Assembly (NCBI RefSeq): GCF_018613935.1 | Contig: NZ_JAGGPF010000015.1 | Span: 49,995 to 113,994 of the forward strand | DNA length: 64,000 bases | Direction: 5' to 3' | From: Agromyces sp. ISL-38 | GTDB taxonomy: Bacteria; Actinomycetota; Actinomycetes; Actinomycetales; Microbacteriaceae | Shown here: positions 1 through 10,900 of the stretch, piece after piece | Position numbering within the stretch: position 1 is the stretch's first letter | Layout: the number at the start of each line of letters is the position of its first letter | Notes under the pieces: model-generated | The model's database searches: none | What the model was told of the DNA's origin: nothing | What the model saw: only the letters and a program-made list of their open reading frames with translations | Position numbers and translations under genes: made by a program

Positions 1-669
1 GATGATACTGAGCACGAGCAGGACGTACCCCACGACGGCGAGCACGTCATCGACGAACTCCCAGAAGCCGTCGTTGTTGCCGGCGGTGTCCATCGCCTTC
101 TGGATTCCGTTGACCGCGTCGTCATACGCGTCCGACCATGTCTCGAAGACCGTGTCGAATCTCTCCCACAGGTCGTCGCGCGTGCCCTCGGCGCTGTTCA
201 GCGCCGTCGACGCGTCGGAGAGGGCTTCTCCTGCCGAGCTCCGTTGCGCATCGGTCGGCTCCTCTTCCCAGACCCAGGTGCGGTCCAGGTCGTCGACGCC
301 GGACTGCGCCTCCGCCTTCGCGTCCAGAGCGTTCTGGTAGGTGTTCTCGGCGCTCTCGATGTCATCGATCCGAGGGTGGATCCAGTTCTGCGCGGTCTGG
401 AGTGCGATCGCATAGCTCTTCAGCACCTCGCCGGTGTCGGAGTAGCGCACTGATGCCGCTTTGAGGTCACCGGCCGTCTCGGTGGCCAGTTCGGCCAGCT
501 TGTCGGTGCCCTTGCTCTTGTGCACCGATGAATCGCCGATCGCCGTGAGCTCGTCGGCGGTCTTCTCCATCTGCGTGCCGAGGGCGACCCACGCCCGGCC
601 TCGGTCGTCGATGTCGTCGGGATTGCCCTCGAGGCGACGGAGCTCGTGATTTCCATCGGGGGATCGCAT
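1..669 (-). CDS. T7SS-associated helical protein, partial (C-terminus outside window)
   Basis: The reading frame runs from an ATG at 669 down to the window edge without a stop, giving 223 residues. The sequence is almost entirely charged and alpha-helical. A hydrophobic stretch begins near residue 205 (VLAVVGYVLLVLSII) and is still open at the edge, so a membrane segment or hydrophobic C-terminal domain follows. The start overlaps the stop of the upstream WXG100-like gene as TGATG, which implies translational coupling. A long helical N-terminus next to a WXG100-like partner fits the targeting region of polymorphic T7SS substrates; that is inference. No toxin motif is visible in the part present. 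Opposite-strand frames here have atypical composition. Confidence 0.6.
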   Translation of the reverse strand, partial: MRSPDGNHELRRLEGNPDDIDDRGRAWVALGTQMEKTADELTAIGDSSVHKSKGTDKLAELATETAGDLKAASVRYSDTGEVLKSYAIALQTAQNWIHPRIDDIESAENTYQNALDAKAEAQSGVDDLDRTWVWEEEPTDAQRSSAGEALSDASTALNSAEGTRDDLWERFDTVFETWSDAYDDAVNGIQKAMDTAGNNDGFWEFVDDVLAVVGYVLLVLSII

Positions 670-1013
670 CAGCGCGGCCCCGTCGTGGTCGTCGTGGCAG
701 TGTTCGTACTCGCGGAGCTGTCTTCCAGCTGGGCCGCGGTCTCGGTGTCCCACTTGTCCCAGCCGTCGATGATCGACGTCAACTGGTCGAGGATGTTCTG
801 CAGGTTCTCGGTGAGCTTCTCGCGTTTGCCGTCCCAGGCGGACTCGAAGTCGCCGACCTTGTCGCGGAGCTCGCCCCGCTCGTCTGGGCGGCCGATCGCG
901 TCTTCGAGGTCGTCGTTGATGTCCGCGGCATCCGAGAACTCATCGATCGACGCCTTCAGCCCAGCTTTCGCCGTGCGGAGTCGCTCCCTGTCGAGCATCA
1001 CGTCGAGTCCCAT
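669..1013 (-). CDS. WXG100-like small helical protein
   Basis: About 114 residues, predicted as two long amphipathic helices. A WDG tripeptide (SAWDGKR) sits where the hairpin turn would be, matching the WxG signature of ESX/T7SS small proteins. The family is normally near 100 residues, so the size fits. The chosen ATG at 1013 has a purine-rich GGGGGAG just upstream, though spacing is short; an in-frame ATG at 1031 is possible. A -10-like TAGTCT lies at 1045-1050. It is followed with a TGATG overlap by a longer helical gene, the usual arrangement of a small partner next to its cargo. No EccC or other ESX machinery is in the window, so the secretion role is inferred. Confidence 0.55.
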   Translation of the reverse strand: MGLDVMLDRERLRTAKAGLKASIDEFSDAADINDDLEDAIGRPDERGELRDKVGDFESAWDGKREKLTENLQNILDQLTSIIDGWDKWDTETAAQLEDSSASTNTATTTTTGPR

Positions 1014-1175
1014 TGGCTCCCCCAAAATCATGGCTGACTTGTCGAGACTAGCCGTGTCCCTGGCGCTTCGACATGGGGAGGACTGCCCGCCATGCCCCGG
1101 CGCCGATCGGCGTGGAGTGCGAGCGACGCGGGCGTGGCGGCTCGATCGCCGACCGTAGTGGTACGACCGAGCCGG

Positions 1176-2519
<1,344 letters not shown>

Positions 2520-2621
2520 GATCGACCATCCTACCTGCGGCGATTTCCACGCCCGCCCGGCGCTGCTCGACCACCGGGCGCTCGGCGATTTCATAGGGAA
2601 CCGCTCCGTAGACTGGAGATC

Positions 2622-3266
2622 GTGCCGGCCGAGCAGATCCATCTCGTGCGCCATGGCGAGGTCTTCAACCCCCAGGGCGTGCTCTACGGTCGTCTGCCGG
2701 GCTACGGACTCTCCACCCTCGGCCACGAGATGGCGCAAGCCGCCGCCGACGACCTCGTCGGCCGCTCCCGGCCGGTGAGCGCCCTCATCTCCTCCCCGTT
2801 GCAGCGCACCCAGCAGTCCGCGGAGCCCATCGCTCGGGTGTTCTCCCTCGAGGCCTCGCTCGACGACCGTGTCATCGAGCCCGAGAACCGGTTCGAGGGC
2901 AAGCGCATGAGCGGCCCCGACGGCGCCCTCCGCGATGTGCGCACATGGGCCTTCCTCGTGAATCCGCTGCAGCCGAGCTGGGGTGAGCCGTTCCGCCAGA
3001 TCGTGACCCGCATGCTGCGCGCGATGGACGACGCCTGGAACTCGGTCGATCACGGCGATGTCGTGATCGTGAGCCACCAGCTGCCGATCTGGATGGTGCA
3101 CCGCCGCGTCTCAGGCAGGTCGCTCTCGCACGACCCGCGCCGGCGTCGCTGCGCCCTCTCGAGCATCACGACGTTCGAGCGTCGCGACGACGGGTTCGTC
3201 GAGGTCGGCTACCGCGATCCGGCGGCGGGTCTTGCGGCGCAGGCGACCGACGTGGGGGCGGTGTGA
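2622..3266 (+). CDS. histidine phosphatase (phosphoglycerate mutase-like) family protein
   Basis: A 214-residue branch-1 histidine phosphatase. The catalytic RHG lies at the N-terminus (LVRHGEV) and the second catalytic His in IVSHQLPIW. Substrate is not predictable from sequence; the gene is regularly found at the head of actinobacterial cytochrome c maturation clusters. The GTG start gives a protein opening directly on the phosphatase fold, and TAGACT at 2609-2614 ends 7 nt upstream, the spacing expected for a leaderless mRNA. Its stop overlaps the next start as TGATG, so it is coupled to the resA-like gene. Divergent from aspS across about 100 bp. Confidence 0.85.
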   Translation: MPAEQIHLVRHGEVFNPQGVLYGRLPGYGLSTLGHEMAQAAADDLVGRSRPVSALISSPLQRTQQSAEPIARVFSLEASLDDRVIEPENRFEGKRMSGPDGALRDVRTWAFLVNPLQPSWGEPFRQIVTRMLRAMDDAWNSVDHGDVVIVSHQLPIWMVHRRVSGRSLSHDPRRRRCALSSITTFERRDDGFVEVGYRDPAAGLAAQATDVGAV

Positions 3267-3937
3267 TGCGCGCGCTGGAGCTTGGAGCGAAGGCCATTTC
3301 TGGCCTTCGCCGCGACGCCAGCGCCGACGGCCGTCTCGGCCGGCGGTACCTCGCGCCTCGTTGTGCGGCGCTCGCCGTGGCATCCGCTCTCCTGCTGACC
3401 GGCTGCACGAGCGATCCGCTCGCCGAGCAGTACCGCGAGGGCAGCGGCAAGAACTACATCGCGGGCGACGGCACCGTCTCGGAATTCGACGAGGCGCAGC
3501 GCGGTGAGCGCATCGAGTTCTCGGGCGAGACGGTCGAGGGCGATCGCTACGACTCCGCCGACGCCGAGGGCGACGTGCAGGTCGTGAACTTCTGGTACGC
3601 GGGCTGCGCGCCGTGCCGGGCCGAGGCACCCGTCCTGCAGGAGGTGTCGCAGGCGTTCGCCGGTGAGGGCGTGAGATTCGTCGGGGTCAACGTGCGCGAC
3701 CAGGCCGGCACCGCGGCCTCCTTCGAGGAGAAGTACGGCGTGACGTATCCGTCGATCCTCGACGTCAACTCGGGGGAGGCGCAGCTCGCGTTCTCGGGCC
3801 CCGTGCCGCCGGCCGCCGTGCCGACGACGATCGTGCTCGACCAGGAGGGCCGCGTGGCCGCGAGGGTGCTCGGGCAGCTCAACAGCGCGTCGATCCTCGA
3901 GTCGATCATCGACCAACTGCTCGACGAGCAGGCGTAG
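3266..3937 (+). CDS. resA: TlpA/ResA-like thioredoxin-fold lipoprotein
   Basis: A 223-residue extracytoplasmic thiol-disulfide oxidoreductase. A lipobox (LLLTGC) follows a hydrophobic segment and makes it a membrane-anchored lipoprotein after signal peptidase II cleavage. The thioredoxin active site is WYAGCAPCRAE, and cis-Pro lies in PPAAVPTTIVLD. By family knowledge it reduces the apocytochrome c CXXCH cysteines before heme attachment, receiving electrons from CcdA, which is encoded 15 bp downstream. ATG at 3266 overlaps the upstream stop. The N-terminal region before the lipobox is long (about 40 residues), so a later start is possible but no better one is evident. Confidence 0.85.
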   Translation: MRALELGAKAISGLRRDASADGRLGRRYLAPRCAALAVASALLLTGCTSDPLAEQYREGSGKNYIAGDGTVSEFDEAQRGERIEFSGETVEGDRYDSADAEGDVQVVNFWYAGCAPCRAEAPVLQEVSQAFAGEGVRFVGVNVRDQAGTAASFEEKYGVTYPSILDVNSGEAQLAFSGPVPPAAVPTTIVLDQEGRVAARVLGQLNSASILESIIDQLLDEQA

Positions 3938-3952
3938 GCCGGGCGGCGGGGC

Positions 3953-4705
3953 ATGGGCGTCGGCGAGATCGTGCTGAACGGGCAACTGCTCGCAGCGATG
4001 CCGATCGCGCTCGCCGCGGGCATCGTCTCGTTCCTCTCGCCGTGCGTGCTGCCGCTGGTTCCCGGCTACCTCGGGTACGTCGGCGGATTCACGGATGCCT
4101 CTGACAACCCCGCGGAGGAGCGCCGCAACCGTCGACGCCTCCTCCTCGGCGTGCTCCTCTTCATCGCGGGTTTCACGCTCGTGTTCCTCATCTTCACGAC
4201 CACGTTCGGCGTGATCGGAGCGTGGCTCCAGGTCTACGCCGACGTGCTCGTGCGGGTGCTCGGCATCGTGCTCATCGTCATGGGGCTCGTGTTCATCGGG
4301 CAGTTCACGTTCCTGCAACGCACCATCAAGCCCTCGTGGCGGCCTGCCACCGGCCTCGCGGGCGCGCCGCTGCTCGGCATCGTGTTCGGACTCGGCTGGA
4401 CCCCGTGTATCGGCCCGACCCTCGCCGTCGTGCTCGCCCTCAGCGCGGACTCCGCCTCGGCGGGCCGCGGGGCGCTCCTCGGCCTCGCCTATTGCATCGG
4501 CCTCGGCATCCCGTTCCTGCTCGTCGCCCTCGGCTTCGGCTGGGTCACGGGCTCGCTCGCGTTCCTCCGCCGGCACATCCGGGCCATCAACATCATCGGC
4601 GGATCGCTCCTCATGCTCATCGGCGTGCTCATGGTGTCGGGCCTCTGGACCGTCTGGATCTACGAGCTGCAGGCGGTGATCACCGGTTTTGTCCCCGCAA
4701 TCTGA
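3953..4705 (+). CDS. ccdA: cytochrome c biogenesis protein CcdA
   Basis: A 250-residue polytopic membrane protein of the CcdA/DsbD-beta family with about six transmembrane segments. The two redox cysteines are visible in SPCVLPL near residue 32 and TPCIGP near residue 150. By family knowledge it passes electrons from cytoplasmic thioredoxin across the membrane to the ResA-like lipoprotein. It lies 15 bp after that gene and overlaps the TTG start of resB, so the block is one operon. Length is typical for the short CcdA form. Confidence 0.92.
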   Translation: MGVGEIVLNGQLLAAMPIALAAGIVSFLSPCVLPLVPGYLGYVGGFTDASDNPAEERRNRRRLLLGVLLFIAGFTLVFLIFTTTFGVIGAWLQVYADVLVRVLGIVLIVMGLVFIGQFTFLQRTIKPSWRPATGLAGAPLLGIVFGLGWTPCIGPTLAVVLALSADSASAGRGALLGLAYCIGLGIPFLLVALGFGWVTGSLAFLRRHIRAINIIGGSLLMLIGVLMVSGLWTVWIYELQAVITGFVPAI

Positions 4706-6416
4706 TCCGGGTGCGCCGTCGCGTCCCGCCGATCACATCGACTCCGTCGAGAGTGCGCCCGACGAGGCATCCGTCACCCAGCCGAAGCTCGGCTTCGTCG
4801 GATGGATCCGCTTCGCGTGGCGGCAGCTCACGAGCATGCGCACGGCCCTGCTCCTCCTGCTGCTGCTCGCGATCGCCGCGGTTCCCGGCTCCCTCGTGCC
4901 GCAGCGCTCGAGCGACCCCAACGGCGTCGTGCAGTACTTCACCGACAAGCCCCGCCTCGCGCCGGTGCTCGACGGCTTCCAGATGTTCGACGTGTACACG
5001 TCGGCGTGGTTCTCCGCGATCTACCTGCTGTTGTTCGTGTCGCTCATCGGGTGCATCGTCCCGCGCACGAAGCACCACCTCGAGGCGCTGCGAGCCCGCC
5101 CGCCGCGCACGCCGGTGCGGCTCTCGCGGCTCGCCGGCTACACCGAACGGCCGCTGCCGGTTACGGCAGGCTCAACCAACAGCAGGGCGGCCGCGGATGC
5201 CGCGATCGACGCCGCGGCGAAGCAGCTCCGCCAGGCGGGGTACCGGGTCGAGCGCTTCGACGTGCGCGGCGAGGCATCCGTCTCCGCCGAACGCGGCTAC
5301 CTGCGCGAGACCGGGAACCTCGTGTTCCACACCGCGCTGGTGGGCGTGCTCGTGGCCGTGGGCATCGGCGGCGGGTTCGGCTTCGCGGGGCAGCGCGTGA
5401 TCGTCGAGGGCCAGTCGTTCGTCAACACGCTCGCGGCCTACGATTCGTTCAACCCCGGCCGCTTCTTCGACGACACGTCGCTCAAGCCCTACCGGATCTC
5501 ACTCGAAGAGCTCGACGCCGTCTACGAGACGCGGAACCAGGACGCGATCGGGCAGCCGATCGACTTCACCGCGCACGTCACCGTGCAGGGTCAGGGCGAG
5601 CAGGCGGTCGACGACGTCGTCAAGGTCAACGCGCCGCTCTACACCCACGGCACCGACATCTACCTGCTCGGCAACGGCTACGCGCCGACGATCACGGTGC
5701 GCGATCCCGACGGCGAGGTGGTCTTCACCGACTCGGTGCCGTTCCTGCCGCAAGACGCGAACCTCACCTCGATCGGCGTCGTCAAGGTGCCCGACGGCCT
5801 CGAGGAGCAGGTCGGCATGGTCGGCTTCTTCTACCCGACGCAGAGCGAGCTCTCCTCGGGTGCCTACTCGTCGAGCTACCCCGACCTGATCTTCCCGGTG
5901 CTCACCCTCAACGTGTACCAGGGCGACCTCGGCATCGACGGCGGCGAGCCCACCTCGGTGTACACGCTCGACCCGTCGAGCATGGAGCAGCTCACTGGCG
6001 GTTCGACGGGCGTCGACTCCATCGAGCTGAAGCCCGGCGAGACCGCCGAACTGCCGAACGGGCTCGGCTCGGTCTCCTTCGACAATGCTGATCCGGATGC
6101 CGCAGAGGGCGACCTCTCGCAGAGCGTGCCGCGATTCGCGTCCTTCGACATCCACCACGACCCGTCGCAACTGTGGGTGCTCGCGTTCGCGATCCTCATC
6201 CTCGCCGGACTCCTCGTCTCGCTCTTCGTGCCGCGCCGGCGCATGTGGGTGAAGGCCGCGTCGCACGCCGACGGCCGGGTGGTGCTCGAGTACGCGGCAC
6301 TCGCCCGCGGCGAGGACCCGGGGCTCGAGGCCGCGGTCACGGCGTTCGCCGACCGGCACGTGGCCGGGCTCTCGGCCGCCGAACCGCCACACGACCGCAA
6401 TTCCTCTTCGACGTAA
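4689..6416 (+). CDS. resB: cytochrome c biogenesis protein ResB
   Basis: A 575-residue System II cytochrome c synthetase subunit. Membrane segments lie near residues 48-66, about 110-125 and 215-235, followed by a large extracytoplasmic domain and a last segment ([21 protein letters not shown]). With ResC it forms the heme delivery and ligation complex. The only reasonable start is TTG at 4689, overlapping ccdA by 17 bp. A stretch at 5159-5177 matches 17 of 19 bases of a REP-like motif also found at 37277-37295, and encodes part of a soluble loop ([14 protein letters not shown]); this may be a captured repeat. The following resC gene begins 10 bp downstream. Confidence 0.9.
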   Translation: MSPQSDPGAPSRPADHIDSVESAPDEASVTQPKLGFVGWIRFAWRQLTSMRTALLLLLLLAIAAVPGSLVPQRSSDPNGVVQYFTDKPRLAPVLDGFQMFDVYTSAWFSAIYLLLFVSLIGCIVPRTKHHLEALRARPPRTPVRLSRLAGYTERPLPVTAGSTNSRAAADAAIDAAAKQLRQAGYRVERFDVRGEASVSAERGYLRETGNLVFHTALVGVLVAVGIGGGFGFAGQRVIVEGQSFVNTLAAYDSFNPGRFFDDTSLKPYRISLEELDAVYETRNQDAIGQPIDFTAHVTVQGQGEQAVDDVVKVNAPLYTHGTDIYLLGNGYAPTITVRDPDGEVVFTDSVPFLPQDANLTSIGVVKVPDGLEEQVGMVGFFYPTQSELSSGAYSSSYPDLIFPVLTLNVYQGDLGIDGGEPTSVYTLDPSSMEQLTGGSTGVDSIELKPGETAELPNGLGSVSFDNADPDAAEGDLSQSVPRFASFDIHHDPSQLWVLAFAILILAGLLVSLFVPRRRMWVKAASHADGRVVLEYAALARGEDPGLEAAVTAFADRHVAGLSAAEPPHDRNSSST

Positions 6417-6426
6417 GGTAGAAGCC

Positions 6427-7425
6427 GTGACGTTCACGCTCGACGAGATCTCCATCCTCTGCGTGTATTCGGCGATGGCCGTGTACGCGATCGCGTTCAT
6501 CGCGTACGCGATCGACCTCGCGAGGCGCTCCGCTGCGGCGACGCGCGCCGTCGACGAGTCGAAGGCGCCGGTCGCGGTGGGCGCAGCGGCGGTGGGCAGC
6601 ACCGACGGCGTCGCGCGTCCTGCGAACAGGGCGGGCGCTGCGGCATCCGTCGTCTACGGTCGCTCGCCGGCACTGCGTGTGGGCGTGGCCATGACGGTCG
6701 TCGCCTGGCTGCTGCACCTCACCGCCGATGTGCTGCGCGGTCTCGCCGCCGGGCGGGTGCCGTGGGCCAACATGTACGAGTTCGCGCTCACGGGCACCCT
6801 CATCATCATCACCGTGTTCCTCCTCGTGCTGGTGCTCGTGAAGCAGGACCTGCGCTTCCTCGGCACCTTCGTGACGGGCCTCGTGCTCGTGCTGCTCGGC
6901 ATCGCGACGGTGAACTTCTATGTGGGCGTCGTGCCGCTGCCCCCCGCGCTGAAGTCGCCGTGGCTCGTGATCCACGTGTTCGTCGCATCGTCGGCGGTGG
7001 GCTTCTTCGCGCTCGGGTTCGCCCTCTCGGTCGTGCAGCTCCTGCAGTCGCGACGCGAGTCGATCGCCGAGACCGCGAAGGCCGTGAAGCAGAACTTCCT
7101 CGCGACGCTTCCCGATTCGTTCACCCTCGAGAACCTCGCCTATCGCGTGAGCATCATCGGCTTCATCCTCTGGACCTTCACGCTCATGGCCGGAGCGATC
7201 TGGGCCGAGAAGGCCTGGGGCCGCTACTGGGGCTGGGACACGAAGGAAGTCTGGACCTTCATCATCTGGGTCATCTTCGCCGGGTACATCCACGCGCGGG
7301 CGACCCGCGGCTGGCGCGGCTCACGATCGGCGTGGCTCGCGATCATCGGCTTCTCGGCGGTGCTGTTCAACTTCACGATCGTGAACCTCTTCTTCAAGGG
7401 ATTGCACGCGTACTCGGGACTCTAG
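6427..7425 (+). CDS. resC: cytochrome c biogenesis protein ResC/CcsB
   Basis: A 332-residue heme-handling membrane protein of the CcmC/CcsA family. The hallmark tryptophan-rich WWD motif is WGRYWGWDTKEVW near residues 260-275, with conserved membrane histidines in the flanking segments. It exports heme and presents it to ResB and the reduced apocytochrome. The GTG start at 6427 lies 7 nt after TAAGGT (6414-6419), so it could also be transcribed as a leaderless mRNA within the operon. It ends the cluster; the next 561 bp are non-coding. Confidence 0.93.
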   Translation: MTFTLDEISILCVYSAMAVYAIAFIAYAIDLARRSAAATRAVDESKAPVAVGAAAVGSTDGVARPANRAGAAASVVYGRSPALRVGVAMTVVAWLLHLTADVLRGLAAGRVPWANMYEFALTGTLIIITVFLLVLVLVKQDLRFLGTFVTGLVLVLLGIATVNFYVGVVPLPPALKSPWLVIHVFVASSAVGFFALGFALSVVQLLQSRRESIAETAKAVKQNFLATLPDSFTLENLAYRVSIIGFILWTFTLMAGAIWAEKAWGRYWGWDTKEVWTFIIWVIFAGYIHARATRGWRGSRSAWLAIIGFSAVLFNFTIVNLFFKGLHAYSGL

Positions 7426-7579
7426 GCAGGCGTCGACGTTCGTTTCGGTCTTCGGGTCTCCATGGCCTCGGGTCTCAGGGTCTTCAGGGCGCTCTGGTAT
7501 CCCACCTTTGGGCTCGGGGCCGGCCCTACGGCGTAACACGTTCCGAGCCTTCGGTGCTCCCTTTGGACTCGGTTATCCC

Positions 7580-7617
7580 GGTACTTCGGTACTTCGGTAC
7601 TTCGGTACTTCGGTACC
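7580..7617. repeat. octamer tandem repeat GGTACTTC x4
   Basis: Four exact head-to-tail copies of GGTACTTC end in GGTACC. Each junction forms the palindrome-like GGTAC. The repeat is in non-coding DNA and its copy number is likely to vary by slippage. Confidence 0.9.
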
Positions 7618-7813
7618 ACTTCCCGCGGAGGATGCGTCATCGGGTGCGCGGTGAATGGCGAGCAAAGGTTCTCTACTTGGGTGCCGAAACATCTGCGAGC
7701 ATGAGGTTGCTGGAGTCGCGCGGCGAAGCCGGCGAGCGGCGGTGATCGGCTGAGCATGCACCGGCCGACAGCTTGACCATTTCCCCGTCGCCCCGCGAAC
7801 GCGGCATATCCAA

Positions 7814-7827
7814 TGAGAGCGTTTGCA
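7814..7827. promoter_or_regulatory. candidate LacI-family operator (distal)
   Basis: TGAGAGCGTTTGCA has the CG-centred layout of LacI/GalR-family operators (TGNNANCGNTNNCA type). It is imperfect (4 of 7 paired positions) and lies about 85 bp upstream of the better proximal site, a distance suited to looping. Confidence 0.4.
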
Positions 7828-7898
7828 GCGCAGGTCGCGCTGTGAGGAGCGAGATGACGCGGCATCCGTCGACTCCGTCGTCGCGGTGGCCGCGTGGC

Positions 7899-7912
7899 TG
7901 TAAACGCTTGCA
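7899..7912. promoter_or_regulatory. LacI-family operator at pullulanase promoter
   Basis: TGTAAACGCTTGCA is a near-palindrome with central CG, the classic form bound by MalR/CcpA-like LacI-family repressors. It overlaps the predicted -35 element at 7908-7913, so binding would block RNA polymerase. The LacI-family gene at 56844-57860 is one candidate regulator; this is inference. Confidence 0.6.
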
Positions 7913-7937
7913 TTAACGTGACGGCCGCTGATACGGT
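7908..7937 (+). promoter_or_regulatory. predicted pullulanase promoter
   Basis: TTGCAT (7908-7913) and TACGGT (7932-7937) are separated by 18 bp. Transcription would begin about 7944, giving a leader of roughly 43 nt that contains the GGGAG ribosome-binding site. Confidence 0.45.
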
Positions 7938-7986
7938 CGCTCCAAGTCGGTGGCACGCGGTCGTGCCGAGGAATCGGGAGTCAAGG

Positions 7987-10900
7987 ATGACGCAAGGCGC
8001 TCGCGCACGCAGATGGTTCGCCCTCGTGGTGTCGGGAGCCCTCGCGGCATCCGCCATCGCCGTGATTCCAGGCCTTGCGGCCGCCGCCGAGGAGCCGCGC
8101 ACGTTCGCGCTGGTCGGCTCGCTGCAGTCGGAGCTCGGATGTCCCGGCGACTGGGATCCCGCGTGCGCCGAGACCGAGCTCACCGCGACCGGCACGCCCG
8201 GCGTCTTCGCGGCCGAGTTCACTGTGCCCGCCGGCGCCTGGGAGTACAAGGTCGCCGTCAACGACACCTGGGACGAGGCGTACGGCCTGAACGGCGGCGG
8301 CGACAACATCCCGCTGACCGTCGCGGGCGACACTCCCGTGCGCGTCGTGTTCGACGACAACCTCAAGCGCGTGGGCCTCGAGGCGACCGGACTCCGCGGC
8401 GCCTACGACGAGGCATCCGACGCCGCCCTCGTGTCCGACCCAGTGCGGCAGCCCGGCAGCGACGAGACCTTCTACTTCGTCATGACCGACCGCTTCGAGA
8501 ACGGCGACGCGACAAACGACCAGGGCGGACTCACCGGCGACGCGCTCACGACCGGATTCGACCCGACCCACAAGGGCTTCTACAACGGCGGCGACCTCGC
8601 CGGCCTGCGCTCGCAGCTCGACTACATCGATGGGCTCGGCACGAGCGCGATCTGGCTCACGCCGAGCTTCAAGAACCGCCCGGTGCAGGGCGAGGGCGCG
8701 AACGCGTCCGCCGGCTACCACGGCTACTGGATCACCGACTTCACCCAGATCGACCCGCACCTCGGCACGAACGCCGAGCTCGAAGCCCTCATCGCCGAGG
8801 CGCACGCCAAGGGCATCAAGGTCTACTTCGACATCATCACGAACCACACCGCCGACGTGATCGACTACGCCGAGGGCCAGAACTCGTATATCGACACGGC
8901 GACCGAGCCCTACCGCGACGCCGACGGCAACGCGTTCGACCCGGCCGATTACGCCGACGGCAGCCAGCCGTTCCCGGCCCTCGACCCGGCCACGAGCTTC
9001 CCCTACACGCCCGTCGTCACCCCCGAAGACGCCGACCTCAAGGTGCCGGCGTGGCTCAACGACCCGACGCTCTACCACAACCGCGGCGACTCGACGTGGG
9101 AGGGCGAGTCGGTCACGCTCGGCGACTTCGTCGGCCTCGACGACCTCATGACCGAGCACCCGACCGTCGTGAACGGCTTCGTCGACGTCTACGAGAACTG
9201 GATCGACCTCGGCATCGACGGCTTCCGCATCGACACCGCCAAGCACGTGAACTTCGAGTTCTGGGAGCAGTGGTCGACGCAGGTGCTCGACTACGCGCAC
9301 GCAGCCGGCAAGCCCGACTTCTTCATGTTCGGCGAGGTCTACGACGCCGACCCCGTCAAGCTGAGCCCGTACGTGCGCAACAGCGACATGAACTCGGTGC
9401 TCGACTTCACGTTCCAGTCGCAAGCCGTGAGCTTCGCGGCGGGCAACTCGGCGAAGGGCCTGCAGTCCCTCTTCGCGGGCGACGACTACTACACGACGCC
9501 TGACTCGTCGGCGACGGCGCTGCCCACCTTCCTCGGCAACCACGACATGGGTCGCGTCGGCTACTTCCTGAACTCCACGGCCGAGCCGCTGCAGCGCGAC
9601 GAGCTCGCCCACGAGCTCATGTTCCTCACCCGCGGCCAGCCGGTCGTCTACTACGGCGACGAGCAGGGCTTCGCCGGAATCGGCGGCGACCAGAGCGCCA
9701 GGCAGACGCTCTTCCCCACGCAGGTCACCGAGTTCCAGAACCAGCCGCTCGTCACGGGTGAGACCTTCGGCACCGGCGAGCATTTCGCAACGGATGCCCC
9801 GCTCTACGAGCACATCGCCGCCCTCACGACCCTCCGCGAGGCGCACCCGGCTCTCGAGACGGGCGCGCAGCTCGAGCGCTACGTCGACAGCGGCGCGGGC
9901 GTGTACGCCTTCTCGCGCGTCGATCGCACCGAGAAGACCGAGTACCTCGTGGCGCTGAACAACTCCAACGCGGCGAAGACCGTCGACGTGCCGACGCTCA
10001 CGGAGGGCGGCGCGTTCCAGGTGCTCTACGGCGACGGCACGGCAGCGACCGCGGATGCCGCGGGCCTGGCATCCGTCACCGTGCCGGCGCTCGGCGCCGT
10101 GGTGTGGAAGGCCGACCGCACGGTGAGCGCGCCCGACGCGGCATCCGCCATCTCGGTCTCGGTGCCGGTCGCGGGTGCCGGCGTGACCGGGGTCAGCCCG
10201 GTCGCCGCCGATGTCGACGACGCCACCTGGCAGGAGACGAGCTTCGCCTGGCGCGTCGCCGGCTCCGCAGACTGGCACGCGCTCGGCACCGCTGAAGACA
10301 CGAGCCCCCGCGTCTTCCACGACACGGCCGGCCTCGCGAAGGGCACGCTCCTCGAGTACCGCGCGGTGTCGACGGATGCCGCCGGCCACCGCTCGGCCGC
10401 TTCGACCTACGCGTCCGTGGGCAACGCCGTGAACCTCGTCGAGGAGGACAACCCCGAGCCCCCGATCGAACTCGTGACCGTGCCGGGTTCGCACAATTCC
10501 GAGATGGGCTGCGCCGGCGACTGGACGCCCGGTTGCGATGCCGCGAAGCTCACGCTCCGCGCCGACGGCATCTACGCCGGCACGTTCGACCTGCCCGCGG
10601 GCGACTACGAGTACAAGGTCGCGCTCAACGGCAGTTGGGACGTCAACTACGGCGCGAACGGCGAACAGAACGGGCCGAACGTCTCGTACTCTCACACCGG
10701 TGGGCCGATCACGTTCTACTGGAACCCGAACACCAAGGTGGTCTCGTCGACCGCCGAGGGGCCCACGGTGACGCTGCCCGGCAGCTTCCAGTCCGAGGTC
10801 GGATGCCCCGGCGACTGGCAGCCCGAGTGCCTCGCCTCACTCATGCAGGACGGCGACAAGGACGGCGTCTACACGTGGTCGACCTCGTCGATTCCCGACG

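Larger units (their letters stand above)
7426..7986. other. non-coding regulatory and repeat region upstream of pullulanase
   Basis: This 561-bp stretch has no frame with plausible actinobacterial codon use. It holds short reiterated phrases (variants of cttcgg and gggtct) at about 7440-7620, an octamer tandem repeat at 7580-7617, and two LacI-type operator candidates with a core promoter close to the pullulanase start. The first 150 bp after resC contain no strong terminator that I can see. Confidence 0.6.

Noticed and set aside
2..1158. Plus-strand frames at the left edge
   Set aside because: The minus-strand frames have continuous helical, Asp/Glu-rich translations, overlapping stop and start, and a WxG motif. 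The plus-strand translations are Ser/Arg-rich and lack these.
1138..1174. Terminator after aspS
   Set aside because: A 7-bp CGGCTCG/CGAGCCG pairing exists, but the loop is 23 nt and no T-tract follows; not strong enough to list.
7981..10695. 904-codon open frame antisense to the pullulanase gene
   Set aside because: It is a by-product of G/C-rich third positions in the real gene. Its translation is Val/Arg/Glu-rich low complexity with no domain. Similar long antisense frames at 3209-4576, 12583-14034, 29347-31473, 51001-52473 and 53697-55538 were dropped for the same reason.
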